Shown here: positions 1 to 9,487 of the stretch, one piece after another
How positions within the stretch are numbered: the first letter of the stretch is position 1
How the letters are laid out: each line of letters begins with the position of its first letter
Origin: Falsiroseomonas sp050563525
GTDB taxonomy: Bacteria > Pseudomonadota > Alphaproteobacteria > Acetobacterales > Acetobacteraceae
Assembly: GCF_050563525.1 (NCBI RefSeq)
Contig: NZ_JBNXUN010000010.1
Span: 62,001 to 126,000 of the forward strand
DNA: 64,000 nt
Direction of reading: 5' to 3'
Translations under genes and position numbers: made by a program
The notes under the pieces: generated by a model
Seen by the model: the letters and a program-made list of their open reading frames with translations, nothing else
Told to the model about the DNA's origin: nothing
The model's database searches: none

Positions 1-576
1 GTGACGTTCCGGCTCGGCACGCCTGGCTTGCACATGGCGGGCAACGCGTTGGCGGCGCTGGCGGCCGTCGCGGCGCTTGGCGGTGACGTGGCGAAGGTGG
101 CGGGCGTGCTGGCGGACTTCCGCGCGCTGGCCGGGCGTGGCGACCGCCGCGCCATCTCGACTCCGGATGGTGGGCGCGCCGTGCTGCTGGACGAAGCCTA
201 CAATGGGCAGCCGCCGTCCATGCGCGCGGCGCTGTCGCTGCTTCGGCTGCTGCCGGCGCGGCGGCGCGTCGCCGTGTTGGGGCAGATGGGCGAGCTCGGC
301 GCCTTCGCGCGGGATGAGCATGCCGGACTTGCGCCGCATATCGCAGCGGCGGCCGACCTGGTCTTCGGCTGCGGTCCGCTGATGCGCCATGCGCTGGACA
401 CGCTGCCTGCCGCGCAGATCGGTGGTTGGGCCGAAACCTCAGCCGAACTCGCGCCGATCGTTGCCGCCGCGCTGCGCGATGGCGATGCCGTTCTCGTCAA
501 GGGCAGTCTGGCAACCGGGATGAAGACCGTGGTGCAGGCTTTGACCGCAAGCCTTCACGAAAGCTCCGCTGCATGA
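1..576 (+). CDS. murF: UDP-N-acetylmuramoyl-tripeptide--D-Ala-D-Ala ligase (C-terminal part)
   Basis: This is the C-terminal 191 residues of MurF, the cytoplasmic ligase that adds D-Ala-D-Ala to the UDP-MurNAc-tripeptide. The N-terminal ATP-binding part lies outside the window. Family signatures are visible: DEAYNGQPPSM near residue 65 corresponds to the DxSYNANPxSM motif of MurF, and VLVKGSLATGM near the C-terminus matches the VLVKGS motif. The stop overlaps the mraY start as ATGA, so the two genes are translationally coupled. It is the first visible gene of the dcw cluster. Confidence 0.95.
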   Translation: MTFRLGTPGLHMAGNALAALAAVAALGGDVAKVAGVLADFRALAGRGDRRAISTPDGGRAVLLDEAYNGQPPSMRAALSLLRLLPARRRVAVLGQMGELGAFARDEHAGLAPHIAAAADLVFGCGPLMRHALDTLPAAQIGGWAETSAELAPIVAAALRDGDAVLVKGSLATGMKTVVQALTASLHESSAA

Positions 577-1661
577 TCTTCCACCTGCTCGCCCCGCTGG
601 CCGACAGCTTCTCGCCGTTCAACGTGGTGCGCTACGTCACCTTCCGCGCCGGCGCCGCCTGCATCACCTCGCTCGTCATCGCGCTGTTCTTCGGCCCGAT
701 GCTGATCCGCTGGCTGCGCGCGAAGCAGAATGGTGGCCAGCCGATCCGCGAGGATGGACCGGCAAGCCACCTGCTGACCAAGAAGGGCACGCCCACCATG
801 GGCGGCGTGCTGATCCTGCTGGCCCTGACCGGGTCCACCCTGCTGTGGGCGGATCTGCGCAACGGCTTCGTCTGGTGCGTGCTGCTGGTGACGCTGGGTT
901 ATGGCGCGCTGGGCTTCGCCGATGACTGGCTGAAGGTGACGAAGCGCAACACCAAGGGCGTGTCCGGCCGGCAGAAGCTGGTGACGCAGGCGGCGATCGG
1001 CCTGGCCGCGGCGGTGTGGATGTACTTCCTGATGCCGGAACCGCTGGCGGACAAGTTGGCGATGCCGTTCTTCAAGGAGGCGCTGATCCCGCTTGGCATC
1101 GCCTTTCCGCTGCTGGCGATGCTGGTGATGATGGGCGCCTCCAACGCGGTGAACCTGACGGATGGGCTGGACGGCCTGGCGATCGTGCCGGTGATGATCG
1201 CGGCGGGCGTCTTCGCGCTGATCGCCTATCTGGTCGGCAACCGCATCTTCGCGGACCACCTGCAACTGCACGCCGTGGCCGGTTCGGGCGAACTGGCGGT
1301 TTTCTGTTCCGCGCTGATCGGCGCGAGCCTCGGCTTCCTGTGGTTCAACGCGCCGCCGGCCGCGGTGTTCATGGGTGACACGGGATCGCTCGCGCTGGGT
1401 GGTGCTCTCGGCGCCGTGGCGGTGGCGACGAAGCATGAGGTGGTGCTGGCCATCGTCGGCGGCCTGTTCGTGGTGGAGACCCTGTCCGTCATCATCCAGG
1501 TGTTCTGGTTCAAGCGCACCGGCCAGCGCGTCTTCCTGATGGCGCCGCTTCACCATCATTTCGAGAAGAAGGGGTGGGCGGAAGCCACCATCGTCATCCG
1601 ATTCTGGATCATCGCCATGATCCTGGGGCTGGTCGGACTGTCGACCTTGAAGCTGCGATGA
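573..1661 (+). CDS. mraY: phospho-N-acetylmuramoyl-pentapeptide-transferase
   Basis: MraY is the inner-membrane enzyme that moves phospho-MurNAc-pentapeptide from UDP onto undecaprenyl phosphate, making lipid I. The product is 362 residues, a normal length, with about ten hydrophobic segments. Visible family motifs are GTPTMGG (about 72-78), the Mg-binding GFADDWLKV (about 114-122), NLTDGLDGLA in the middle, and HHHFEKKG near residue 330. The start chosen is the ATG overlapping the murF stop. An upstream in-frame extension would run back through murF and is not credible. The stop overlaps murD as ATGA. Confidence 0.97.
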   Translation: MIFHLLAPLADSFSPFNVVRYVTFRAGAACITSLVIALFFGPMLIRWLRAKQNGGQPIREDGPASHLLTKKGTPTMGGVLILLALTGSTLLWADLRNGFVWCVLLVTLGYGALGFADDWLKVTKRNTKGVSGRQKLVTQAAIGLAAAVWMYFLMPEPLADKLAMPFFKEALIPLGIAFPLLAMLVMMGASNAVNLTDGLDGLAIVPVMIAAGVFALIAYLVGNRIFADHLQLHAVAGSGELAVFCSALIGASLGFLWFNAPPAAVFMGDTGSLALGGALGAVAVATKHEVVLAIVGGLFVVETLSVIIQVFWFKRTGQRVFLMAPLHHHFEKKGWAEATIVIRFWIIAMILGLVGLSTLKLR

Positions 1662-3028
1662 AGCCTTTCGCGGGAGAGCGCATCGCGGTGGTGGGGCTCG
1701 GTCGGGCCGGGCTGCCGGCGGCCGCGCGGCTGGCCGGCTGGGGCGGCGACGTGACGTGCTGGGACGATGGCGCGCCGGCCCGCGCGGCGGCGGAGGCGGC
1801 GGGTTTCTCGGTACGCGATCCCTCGGCCGGGCGGTTCGACTTCGACGCGCTGCTGCTGTCCCCGGGCATTCCGCACCTGTTGCCGCAGCCGCATCCGGCC
1901 GCGGTGGCGGCACGGGCGGCGGGCGTGCCGATCCTGTGCGACGTCGAGTACCTGTTTCGTGCCGTCCGCGCGTCGGGCAGCGCGGCGTGTTTCGTTGGGA
2001 TCACCGGAACCAACGGGAAGTCAACGACGACGGCCCTGTTGCACCACATCCTTTGCAGTTCCGGTCGCGTATCGGAGGTGGGCGGAAACCTTGGTCCTCC
2101 GGCGCTTGGACTCAAGATGTTGGGGTCCGACGGCGTCTACACGCTGGAAATGTCATCCTATAGCTTGGAGCGAATCGCGAAAGTCGGCTTCAACGGGACA
2201 GTCATGTTGAACCTCAGCCCCGATCATCTCGACCGTCATGGAAGCATGGCCGGCTATGCCGCTGCGAAGGCGAACATCTTCGCGCGGCAGGGCAGCGGTG
2301 ACTTTGCCGTGGTCGGCCAGGACGATGCCTGGACCGCCGGAATGGCGCTCGGGACTGCGGCGCGGCGGGTGCCGATTTCGGGCGAAAGGGCGGTCGAGGG
2401 CGGCGTCTGGGCGATGGGTCGTAGCCTGCGGGATGAGGTCGGGGAGATCGCCGACCTGGACCAGGCCCCTGCCCTGCCCGGCAGCCACAACGCGCAGAAC
2501 GCCGCCGCGGCCGCGGCCGCGGCGCTGGCGCTCGGCGTGTCGCGGGCCGACATCGCGCGCGGGTTGCGCAGCTTTGGCGGGCTGCCGCATCGACAGGAGC
2601 TGGTCGGGCAGATCGGCGGCGTGCGCTTCGTCAACGACAGCAAGGCGACCAATGCCGACAGCGCGGCGCGCGCGCTGGCCTCCTACGACCGTGTCGTCTG
2701 GATTGCCGGCGGCACCGGCAAGGAGGGTGGCATCGAAAGCCTGGTGCCGTTGTTCCCGCGCATCGCCCGTGCGGTGCTGATCGGCCGCGATGCGCCCGCC
2801 TTCGCCGCGACGTTGACCACGCATGGCGTGCCGCATGAGGTCGCGGGGACGCTGGAGGATGCGGTGCCGGCCGCCGCCGCTGCGGCGCGGGCGGGCGATG
2901 CGCCGGTGGTGCTGCTGTCGCCGGCTGCGGCATCCTGGGACCAGTTCACCGGCTTCGATGCGCGCGGCGACCGGTTCCGGGCGCTGGTCCAGGCGATGGC
3001 CTCCGCGGATGTGGGGAGGGCGGCATGA
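1658..3028 (+). CDS. murD: UDP-N-acetylmuramoylalanine--D-glutamate ligase
   Basis: MurD adds D-glutamate to UDP-MurNAc-L-Ala in the cytoplasm. The 456-residue product has an N-terminal nucleotide-fold glycine motif (VVGLGRAG, about 11-18), the ATP-binding GITGTNGKST at about 114-123, the Mur-family NLSPDHLDRH block, and PGSHNAQN followed by the C-terminal Mur ligase domain. The ATG overlapping the mraY stop is used. An upstream extension would lie entirely inside mraY. The next gene, ftsW, begins 4 bases before the stop. Confidence 0.97.
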   Translation: MKPFAGERIAVVGLGRAGLPAAARLAGWGGDVTCWDDGAPARAAAEAAGFSVRDPSAGRFDFDALLLSPGIPHLLPQPHPAAVAARAAGVPILCDVEYLFRAVRASGSAACFVGITGTNGKSTTTALLHHILCSSGRVSEVGGNLGPPALGLKMLGSDGVYTLEMSSYSLERIAKVGFNGTVMLNLSPDHLDRHGSMAGYAAAKANIFARQGSGDFAVVGQDDAWTAGMALGTAARRVPISGERAVEGGVWAMGRSLRDEVGEIADLDQAPALPGSHNAQNAAAAAAAALALGVSRADIARGLRSFGGLPHRQELVGQIGGVRFVNDSKATNADSAARALASYDRVVWIAGGTGKEGGIESLVPLFPRIARAVLIGRDAPAFAATLTTHGVPHEVAGTLEDAVPAAAAAARAGDAPVVLLSPAAASWDQFTGFDARGDRFRALVQAMASADVGRAA

Positions 3029-4155
3029 TCCAGGTCTCGCGCGCGGACAACTCCACAGTCGGGCGTTGGTGGTGGACCGTGGACCGCTGGACGCTGGCGG
3101 CGCTGCTGACGCTGATCGGCTTCGGTTACGTGATGATGCTGGCGGCGAGCCCCGCGGTGGCGGAGCGGATCGGCGCCGCGTCGCGCAACATGTTCTTCCT
3201 GCGGCAGGTCGTCTATCTCGGGTTGGCGGCGGCGGTGCTCGTCGCTGTCTCGATGCTGACGGTGAAGCAGGTGCGGCTGCTGGCCTGGGCCGGGCTGGCG
3301 GGCGCGATGCTGATGGTGGCGGCGACGCTGGTGGTAGGCACGGAGATCAAGGGTGCGCGGCGCTGGATCTCGCTGCCGGGCTTCGGCTCGCTGCAACCTT
3401 CGGAATTCCTAAAGCCCTGCTTCGCCGTGGTCGCCGCCTGGCTGATCGCGGAGGGCAAGCTGGCGCGCCGACATGGTGCGACGGTGCTGGCGGTGCTGAT
3501 CTTCGGCGTGATCGGCGTGATGCTGAAAAGCCAGCCGGACATCGGCATGATGCTGGTGGTGGCGGCGGTGTTCTTCGCGCAGTTCTTCGTGGCCGGGCTG
3601 AACCTGCTGGCCGTGGGCTTCGTCGGGCTGCTGGGCATCGCTGGTGCCGTTGGCGCCTATTTCCTGTTCCCGCATGTGCAGGCGCGCGTGGCGCGCTTCA
3701 CCGGCGAGCAGTCGGAGAACTTCCAGATCGAGGTGGCGCTGGAGGCCTTCGGCAACGGTGGACTGCTCGGGCGTGGTCCCGGCGAAGGTCGGCTGAAGAA
3801 CATGCTGCCGGACGCGCATGCGGACTTCGTCTTCGCCGTGGCCGGCGAGGAGTTCGGCCTGGTGATGTGCCTGGTCATCCTGGCGCTGTTCGCCTTCGTC
3901 GTGGTGCGCGGCCTGGTGCGGCTGCTGGGCGAGGGCGACCTGTTCGTGGTGCTGGCCTCGGCCGGACTGCTGACGCAGTTCGGGCTGCAGGCCTTCATCA
4001 ACATGGGCTCCACCCTGCACCTGATCCCGACCAAGGGCATGACGCTGCCCTTCGTGTCCTATGGCGGGTCCTCCGTCCTCGCCATTGCCCTCGGGATGGG
4101 GATGCTGCTGGCGCTGACGCGCCGCCGCCTGTCCCGTGCCGAGGATGAGCGATGA
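3025..4155 (+). CDS. ftsW: lipid II polymerase/flippase FtsW (SEDS family)
   Basis: FtsW is the SEDS-family septal peptidoglycan glycosyltransferase that works with FtsI at the divisome. The 376-residue product is strongly hydrophobic, with about ten membrane segments. SEDS signatures include the QPSEFLKP segment near residue 130, KSQPDIGMML near 170, and the C-terminal GMTLPFVSYGGSS near 338-350. It lies between murD and murG with ATGA overlaps at both ends, its standard position. RodA is a relative, but the dcw context makes FtsW the better call. Confidence 0.96.
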   Translation: MIQVSRADNSTVGRWWWTVDRWTLAALLTLIGFGYVMMLAASPAVAERIGAASRNMFFLRQVVYLGLAAAVLVAVSMLTVKQVRLLAWAGLAGAMLMVAATLVVGTEIKGARRWISLPGFGSLQPSEFLKPCFAVVAAWLIAEGKLARRHGATVLAVLIFGVIGVMLKSQPDIGMMLVVAAVFFAQFFVAGLNLLAVGFVGLLGIAGAVGAYFLFPHVQARVARFTGEQSENFQIEVALEAFGNGGLLGRGPGEGRLKNMLPDAHADFVFAVAGEEFGLVMCLVILALFAFVVVRGLVRLLGEGDLFVVLASAGLLTQFGLQAFINMGSTLHLIPTKGMTLPFVSYGGSSVLAIALGMGMLLALTRRRLSRAEDER

Positions 4156-5312
4156 GGGGACCGAGCGTGCGCCCCATCGTCATCGCCGCCGGCGGCACCG
4201 GCGGGCATCTGTTTCCAGCGGAAGCGCTGGCGGCGGAACTCGTGGCGCGTGGCGAACGGATCGCGCTGATGACGGATGCGCGCAGCGCCGCCTACGAAAG
4301 CCCCGCCTTCGGCAATGCGGAACGCTTCGTGCTGAAGGGCTCCGGCCTCGCCGGCCGCGGCGTGCAGGGCGCGGTGCGCGGGGCCCTGGCACTGGCGGCC
4401 GGCACCATCGAGGCGCGCGGCATCCTTGCGCGGCTGGATGCCTCGGCAGTGGTGGGCTTCGGCGGCTATCCCTCCGTCCCGCCGCTGATCGCGGCGCGGC
4501 TGCTGCCGAGGGCGACGCGGCCGGCGACGGCGCTGCATGAACAGAACGGCGTCCTGGGCCGCGCCAACCGGCTGCTGGCACCCGGCGCGGACCTGCTGGC
4601 GCTGTCGGCGGATGATACGACGCGGGTGCCGACCTCGGCCCATGTCGAGGTGGTGGGCAACCCGGTACGGCCGGCGCTCGCCGCACTCGCGGGCCAGGGC
4701 TTCGCGGAGCCGGAGGATGGCGTGATCAGGCTGCTGGTGCTGGGTGGCAGCCTCGGCGCGCGTATCTTTGCCGATGTGGTGCCGGGCGCGGTGGCGCTGC
4801 TGCCGGAACGGCTGCGCCAGCGCCTGGTGGTGACGCAGCAGACCCGGGCCGAGGATCTGCCGCGGGTCGAGACGGCCTATCGCGAAGCGGGCGTCCCGGC
4901 GGATCTTTCGCCCTTCTTCGGCGATATCGCGGTGCGGCTGGCGATGGCGCATCTCGTGGTCGCGCGCGCCGGCGCCTCGACGGTGGCGGAACTCGCCTGT
5001 GCCGGGCGGCCTTCCCTGCTGGTGCCGCTGCCGCATGCGATCGACGATCACCAGACGGCGAATGGCCGTTCGCTGGAACGCGCCGGTGCCGCCTGGATCA
5101 TGCCGCAGCCGGGCTTCACTCCGGAGTTGCTCGCACGGCAGATGACGGCGATGTTCTCGACGCCCGCGGTGCTGGCGAAGGCAGCGGCCGCGGCGGCGCG
5201 CCTGGCCCGCCCGGACGCGGCACGGCGCTTGGCCGATTTGGTGCAGGGGCTGGTCCACCGGCCTGCACCGCAAGATTTCTCGCGCACGATCGCGCAGTCG
5301 GAGTCCCGTTGA
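4152..5312 (+). CDS. murG: UDP-GlcNAc:lipid I GlcNAc transferase
   Basis: MurG is the peripheral membrane GT28 glycosyltransferase that converts lipid I to lipid II. The 386-residue product has the N-terminal glycine-rich AAGGTGGHLFPA at about 12-23, the EQNGVLGRANR segment, and the C-terminal donor-site region GASTVAELACAGRPSLLVPL with the DDHQTANG motif typical of MurG. It is coupled to ftsW by an ATGA overlap and to murC by TGATG. Confidence 0.97.
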   Translation: MRGPSVRPIVIAAGGTGGHLFPAEALAAELVARGERIALMTDARSAAYESPAFGNAERFVLKGSGLAGRGVQGAVRGALALAAGTIEARGILARLDASAVVGFGGYPSVPPLIAARLLPRATRPATALHEQNGVLGRANRLLAPGADLLALSADDTTRVPTSAHVEVVGNPVRPALAALAGQGFAEPEDGVIRLLVLGGSLGARIFADVVPGAVALLPERLRQRLVVTQQTRAEDLPRVETAYREAGVPADLSPFFGDIAVRLAMAHLVVARAGASTVAELACAGRPSLLVPLPHAIDDHQTANGRSLERAGAAWIMPQPGFTPELLARQMTAMFSTPAVLAKAAAAAARLARPDAARRLADLVQGLVHRPAPQDFSRTIAQSESR

Positions 5313-6751
5313 TGCGCGCGCTGCCCCTTTCCATCGGGCCCATCCACTTCGTCGGCATCGGCGGCATCGGCATGTCCGGCATCGCGGAGGTGCTGCACAA
5401 CCTCGGCTATGCCGTGCAGGGCAGCGATTTGTCCGAAAGCACAAATGTGCTGCGGCTGCGCGCCAGCGGCATTCCGGTGTCGATCGGGCACGACGCGGCG
5501 AATCTCGGCACGGCGCAGGTGGTGGTGGTCTCCACCGCGGTGAAGCGCGACAATCCGGAGGTGCAGGCGGCGCGCGCGCGGCTGGTGCCGGTGGTGCGGC
5601 GTGCGGAGATGCTGGCGGAACTCATGCGTCTGAAATGGGCGGTCGCCATCGGCGGCACCCATGGAAAGACGACGACGACGAGCCTGGTCGCCTGCGTGCT
5701 GGAAGCGGCGAAGCTCGACCCCACCGTGATCAACGGCGGCATCATCAACGCCTACGGCACGAACGCCCGCCTGGGCTCCGGCGACTGGATGGTGGTGGAG
5801 GCGGATGAGAGCGATGGGTCGTTCCTGAAGCTGCCCGCCGTCTGCGCCGTGGTGACCAACATGGACCCGGAACACCTGGACCATTGGGGTACCGAGGAAG
5901 CGATGAAGGAGGGCTACGCCCAGTTCGTCGGCAACATCCCGTTCTATGGCTTTGCGGTGCTGTGCGCGGACCACGCGGAAGTGCAGGCGATGATCCCGCG
6001 CCTGTCGGATCGTCGCATCATCACCTACGGCTTCTCCCCGCAGGCGGATGTGCGGGCGGAGAAGCTGATCACGGACCGGACCGGTGCGACCTTCGAGGTT
6101 GCGGTGCGCGACCGTGCCACCGGGCGCAGCCGGTTGCTGAAGCCGATGCGCCTGCCGATGCTCGGCAGCCACAATGTGCAGAACTCGCTGGCCGCCATCG
6201 CCATCGGGCTGGAGATGGACATCCCCGAAGCCACCATCCGCACGGCGCTGATGGGCTTCAAGGGCGTCAAGCGGCGCTTCACCCGCACCGGGGAGGCCGG
6301 CGGCATCACGGTGATCGACGACTACGGCCATCATCCGGTGGAGATCGCCGCGGTGCTGAAGGCGGCGCGGCAGGCCGGCGCGCGGGACGTGGTGGCCGTG
6401 GTGCAGCCGCACCGCTATTCGCGCCTCGCCTCTCTTTTCGAGGATTTCTGCACCTGCATGAATGACGCGGGCACGGTGATCGTCGCGGATGTGTATGCGG
6501 CGGGTGAGCAACCGATGCCGGGCGTGGATCGCGACGCGCTGGTCGAGGGGCTGCGCGCACGCGGGCATCGCAGCGTGGTGCCGCTGCCGGGGCCGGACAG
6601 CCTGGCGGAGATGGTGAACGCCATCGCCAAGTCGGGCGACTACGTGATCTGCCTCGGCGCCGGCACCATCACCACCTGGGCACATGCGCTGCCGGAACAG
6701 CTTGCTGCGCTGCAGTCGCGCACGCGGCCGCGCCTGGTCGGCAACACGTGA
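5312..6751 (+). CDS. murC: UDP-N-acetylmuramate--L-alanine ligase
   Basis: MurC adds L-alanine to UDP-MurNAc. The product is 479 residues from the ATG chosen here, which overlaps the murG stop by one base (TGATG). A TTG directly upstream, in frame, is a possible but less likely start. Motifs are the N-terminal HFVGIGGIGMSG (about 12-23), the ATP loop GTHGKTTTT (about 115-123), EADESDGSF, and DDYGHHPVEI of the C-terminal domain. It is followed by murB with a GTGA overlap. Confidence 0.97.
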   Translation: MRALPLSIGPIHFVGIGGIGMSGIAEVLHNLGYAVQGSDLSESTNVLRLRASGIPVSIGHDAANLGTAQVVVVSTAVKRDNPEVQAARARLVPVVRRAEMLAELMRLKWAVAIGGTHGKTTTTSLVACVLEAAKLDPTVINGGIINAYGTNARLGSGDWMVVEADESDGSFLKLPAVCAVVTNMDPEHLDHWGTEEAMKEGYAQFVGNIPFYGFAVLCADHAEVQAMIPRLSDRRIITYGFSPQADVRAEKLITDRTGATFEVAVRDRATGRSRLLKPMRLPMLGSHNVQNSLAAIAIGLEMDIPEATIRTALMGFKGVKRRFTRTGEAGGITVIDDYGHHPVEIAAVLKAARQAGARDVVAVVQPHRYSRLASLFEDFCTCMNDAGTVIVADVYAAGEQPMPGVDRDALVEGLRARGHRSVVPLPGPDSLAEMVNAIAKSGDYVICLGAGTITTWAHALPEQLAALQSRTRPRLVGNT

Positions 6752-7665
6752 CGGCGCGCCGCGACATGGCCCCGCACGCCACCCTGCCGCCGCTGCGCGG
6801 GCGCGTGCAGCAGGAGGCACCGCTGGCGGCCTTCACCTGGTTCCGCGTCGGCGGGCCGGCGGAATGGCTGGTTCGGCCGGCCGATGTGGACGACCTGCTT
6901 CTGCTGCTGCGCGACCTGCCGGATGCGGTGCCGCTGACGGTGATCGGTGCCGCGTCCAACCTCATCATCCGCGATGGCGGCGTGCGCGGCGTGGTGCTGC
7001 GCCTGGCGGGGCGCGGTTTTGGGGAAGTGACCGTGGAGGCCGACGGCATCGTGGCCGGTGCGGCGGCGCTGGATGCGGTGGTCGCGGAACATGCGGCGGC
7101 GGCGGGGCTTGGCGGCCTGGAGTTTCTCTCGGGCATCCCGGGCAGCATCGGTGGCGCGGTCGCGATGAATGCCGGCGCCTACGGGCGCGAGGTGCGCGAC
7201 GCACTGGATTGGGCGGAGGTCGCGACACCGGATGGGCTTCTGCGCCTCTCGGCGGAAGACCTGCACTTCGCCTACCGCCATGCGACGCTGCCAACGCGCG
7301 GCGTCGTGGTGCGGGCGCGATTCCATGCGCAGCCGGGCGACGCAGCGGCGATCGCGGCGCAGATCGCGAAAATCCGCGCGGCGCGGGAGGCGACGCAGCC
7401 GGTGCGGGCACGGACGGGTGGTTCCACCTTCAAAAATCCGCCGGGCCACAAGGCCTGGACGCTGGTCGATGCCGCGGGTTGCCGCGGGCTGGTGCGCGGT
7501 GGCGCGCAGGTGTCCGAGTTGCACGCGAACTTCCTGCTGAACACGGGCGGCGCAACGGCCTCGGACCTCGAGGCACTCGGCGAGGAGGTGCGGGCGCGCG
7601 TGCAGGCGCATTCCGGCATCACACTGGAATGGGAAATCAAGCGGATCGGCGAGGTTTCGGCATGA
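6748..7665 (+). CDS. murB: UDP-N-acetylenolpyruvoylglucosamine reductase
   Basis: MurB is the FAD enzyme that reduces UDP-GlcNAc-enolpyruvate to UDP-MurNAc. The 305-residue product has the FAD-domain TWFRVGGPAEW (about 30-40), GAASNLIIRDGG (about 68-79), GIPGSIGGAVAMNAGAYG, and GGSTFKNPPGHKAW with the conserved Ser of the active site. The GTG start overlaps the murC stop. A downstream ATG six codons later is an alternative. The end overlaps ddl as ATGA. Confidence 0.96.
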   Translation: MTARRDMAPHATLPPLRGRVQQEAPLAAFTWFRVGGPAEWLVRPADVDDLLLLLRDLPDAVPLTVIGAASNLIIRDGGVRGVVLRLAGRGFGEVTVEADGIVAGAAALDAVVAEHAAAAGLGGLEFLSGIPGSIGGAVAMNAGAYGREVRDALDWAEVATPDGLLRLSAEDLHFAYRHATLPTRGVVVRARFHAQPGDAAAIAAQIAKIRAAREATQPVRARTGGSTFKNPPGHKAWTLVDAAGCRGLVRGGAQVSELHANFLLNTGGATASDLEALGEEVRARVQAHSGITLEWEIKRIGEVSA

Positions 7666-8585
7666 GCGCGCGCGTGGCAGTGCTGTTCGGCGGCGTCTCG
7701 GCGGAGCGCGAGGTCAGCCTCGCGACCGGCGGGCAGGTGATGACGGCGCTGCGCGCGGCGGGCTTCGAGGTCGCGCCGATCGACGTGGGCGCCGACCTCG
7801 GCGCGGTGATCGGCGCGCTGCAGGCGGCGAAGCCGGATGTGGTGTTCAACGCGCTGCATGGCCGCTACGGCGAGGATGGCTGCATCCAGGGCGTGCTGGA
7901 CTGGATGGGCCTGCCCTATACGCATTCCGGCGTGCGCGCCTCTGCCGTCGCCATGGACAAATCCGCGGCGAAGGCGGTGTTCCTCGCGGCCGGGCTGCCC
8001 GTCGCCGAAAGCCGGCTGGTGACGCCGGAGGAGCTGGAGGCGGCGGACCCGCTACCCCTGCCCTATGTCGTGAAGCCGGTGAACGAAGGTTCCTCCGTCG
8101 GCGTCGAGATCCTTCGCGAGGGCGACAACCGGCGCGCCGACGTCGCACGGGCCTGGAAGTTCGACCGGCGCATCATGGCGGAGGCCTTCATTCCCGGGCG
8201 GGAGCTGACCGTCGCCGTGATGGGCGACCGCGCGCTTGAGGTGACGGAAATCGACACCGGCCACGTGTTCTACGACTACGAGGCGAAATACGCCGACGGC
8301 GGCAGCCGCCACACCCTGCCCGCCCCCGTGCACCCCGAGACGCGGGCAAAGGCGATGGAGATTGCGCTGCGGGCGCACCAGGCGCTGGGCTGCCGCGGCG
8401 TGTCCCGCGCCGACCTGCGCTACGACGACACGGCAGGTGAACCAGGACGGCTGTTCCTGCTGGAGGTCAACACCCAGCCGGGCATGACGCGGACCTCGCT
8501 GGTGCCGGAACAGGCGGCTCATGTCGGCATCGGGTTCCCCGAGCTGTGTGCCTGGATGGTGCGGGAGGCCCGGCATGGCGCGTAG
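7662..8585 (+). CDS. ddl: D-alanine--D-alanine ligase
   Basis: Ddl makes the D-Ala-D-Ala dipeptide used by MurF. The 307-residue product starts MSARVAVLFGGVSAEREVSL, the N-terminal Ddl signature. It continues with HGRYGEDG, the ATP-grasp loop KPVNEGSSVGV near residue 138, and the C-terminal LLEVNTQPGMT. The ATG overlapping the murB stop is chosen. A longer in-frame reading back into murB has no family support. DdlB is the usual name in dcw clusters. Confidence 0.96.
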   Translation: MSARVAVLFGGVSAEREVSLATGGQVMTALRAAGFEVAPIDVGADLGAVIGALQAAKPDVVFNALHGRYGEDGCIQGVLDWMGLPYTHSGVRASAVAMDKSAAKAVFLAAGLPVAESRLVTPEELEAADPLPLPYVVKPVNEGSSVGVEILREGDNRRADVARAWKFDRRIMAEAFIPGRELTVAVMGDRALEVTEIDTGHVFYDYEAKYADGGSRHTLPAPVHPETRAKAMEIALRAHQALGCRGVSRADLRYDDTAGEPGRLFLLEVNTQPGMTRTSLVPEQAAHVGIGFPELCAWMVREARHGA

Positions 8586-9465
8586 CCCCGTCAGCAGCGC
8601 GCGTCGCGCCCCGGTGGCACGGCGGGAGCCGGACCGGCCCAGCTCGCTGCGTTTGTGGATCAAGCGGCGGCGCGGATTGCTGCGACCGGCGGCGCTGTGG
8701 GCCATCGGCTTCGGGCTGCTCGGCGTGACCGGCTATGCGGTCTATGCCGCGGACCCGGCCGGCCGCGTGCGGGCAGTGGTGGAGAATGCGGCGGAACTCG
8801 GCCTGGCGGCGGGGCTGGAGGTGACGGAAGTGCTGGTGGAGGGGCGCGAGAATGCGCCGCTCGATCTTATCCGCTCGGCCATCGGCGTCGAGCGTGGCGA
8901 CCCGATGCTCGGCTTCTCGCCGGGCGAGGCGCGGGAGCGCTTGCAGAGCATAGCCTGGATCGCCTCCGCCCATGTGGAACGCCGCCTGCCCGGCACCATC
9001 CTGGTGCGGCTGGAGGAACGCGCGCCCTTCGCGATCTGGCAGCACCAGGGTCGCTTCGCGGTGATCGACCGCAACGGGCTGGTGGTGGAGACGGAAACGT
9101 TGGACGCCTTCGGCCCTCTGCCGCTGGTGGTCGGTGCCGGTGCGGAAAAGCACGCGGCGGAGCTGTACGACCTGCTGCAGGCGCATCGCAACATCCTGGC
9201 CCGCACCCAGGCGCTGGTGCGCATCGGCGAACGGCGCTGGAACCTGCGGCTGCACAGCGGCACGGATGTGCTGCTGCCGGAAGGGCATGAGGCGCCGGCG
9301 CTGAACCGGCTGGCGGAACTGCACGCCCGCAACGCGCTGCTGGACCGTCCGCTGGTCGCAGTCGACATGCGCCTGCCGGACCGGCTGGTGGTGCGGCAGC
9401 AGCCGGTGGCGGAACAGCCGGCGCCGCCCGCACGACGCAACGCCACCCGGAGCACGCGCGGATGA
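8575..9465 (+). CDS. ftsQ: cell division protein FtsQ
   Basis: FtsQ is the bitopic divisome protein that recruits FtsB/FtsL. The 296-residue product has a basic cytoplasmic head (about 1-37), one membrane segment (about 40-60), a POTRA-type region around VTEVLVEGRENAPLDLI, and the C-terminal FtsQ domain. The chosen ATG overlaps the ddl end by 11 bases. The C-terminal 25 residues are rich in Pro and Arg. It directly precedes ftsA, its usual place. Confidence 0.93.
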   Translation: MARSPVSSARRAPVARREPDRPSSLRLWIKRRRGLLRPAALWAIGFGLLGVTGYAVYAADPAGRVRAVVENAAELGLAAGLEVTEVLVEGRENAPLDLIRSAIGVERGDPMLGFSPGEARERLQSIAWIASAHVERRLPGTILVRLEERAPFAIWQHQGRFAVIDRNGLVVETETLDAFGPLPLVVGAGAEKHAAELYDLLQAHRNILARTQALVRIGERRWNLRLHSGTDVLLPEGHEAPALNRLAELHARNALLDRPLVAVDMRLPDRLVVRQQPVAEQPAPPARRNATRSTRG

Positions 9466-9487
9466 ACGCAAGCCAGGTCCTCCGCGC

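Noticed and set aside
555..1913. Long minus-strand frame of 452 codons across mraY and murD.
   Set aside because: It lies opposite two clear genes, is rich in Arg, His and Gln, and has no domain. It is a typical high-GC shadow.
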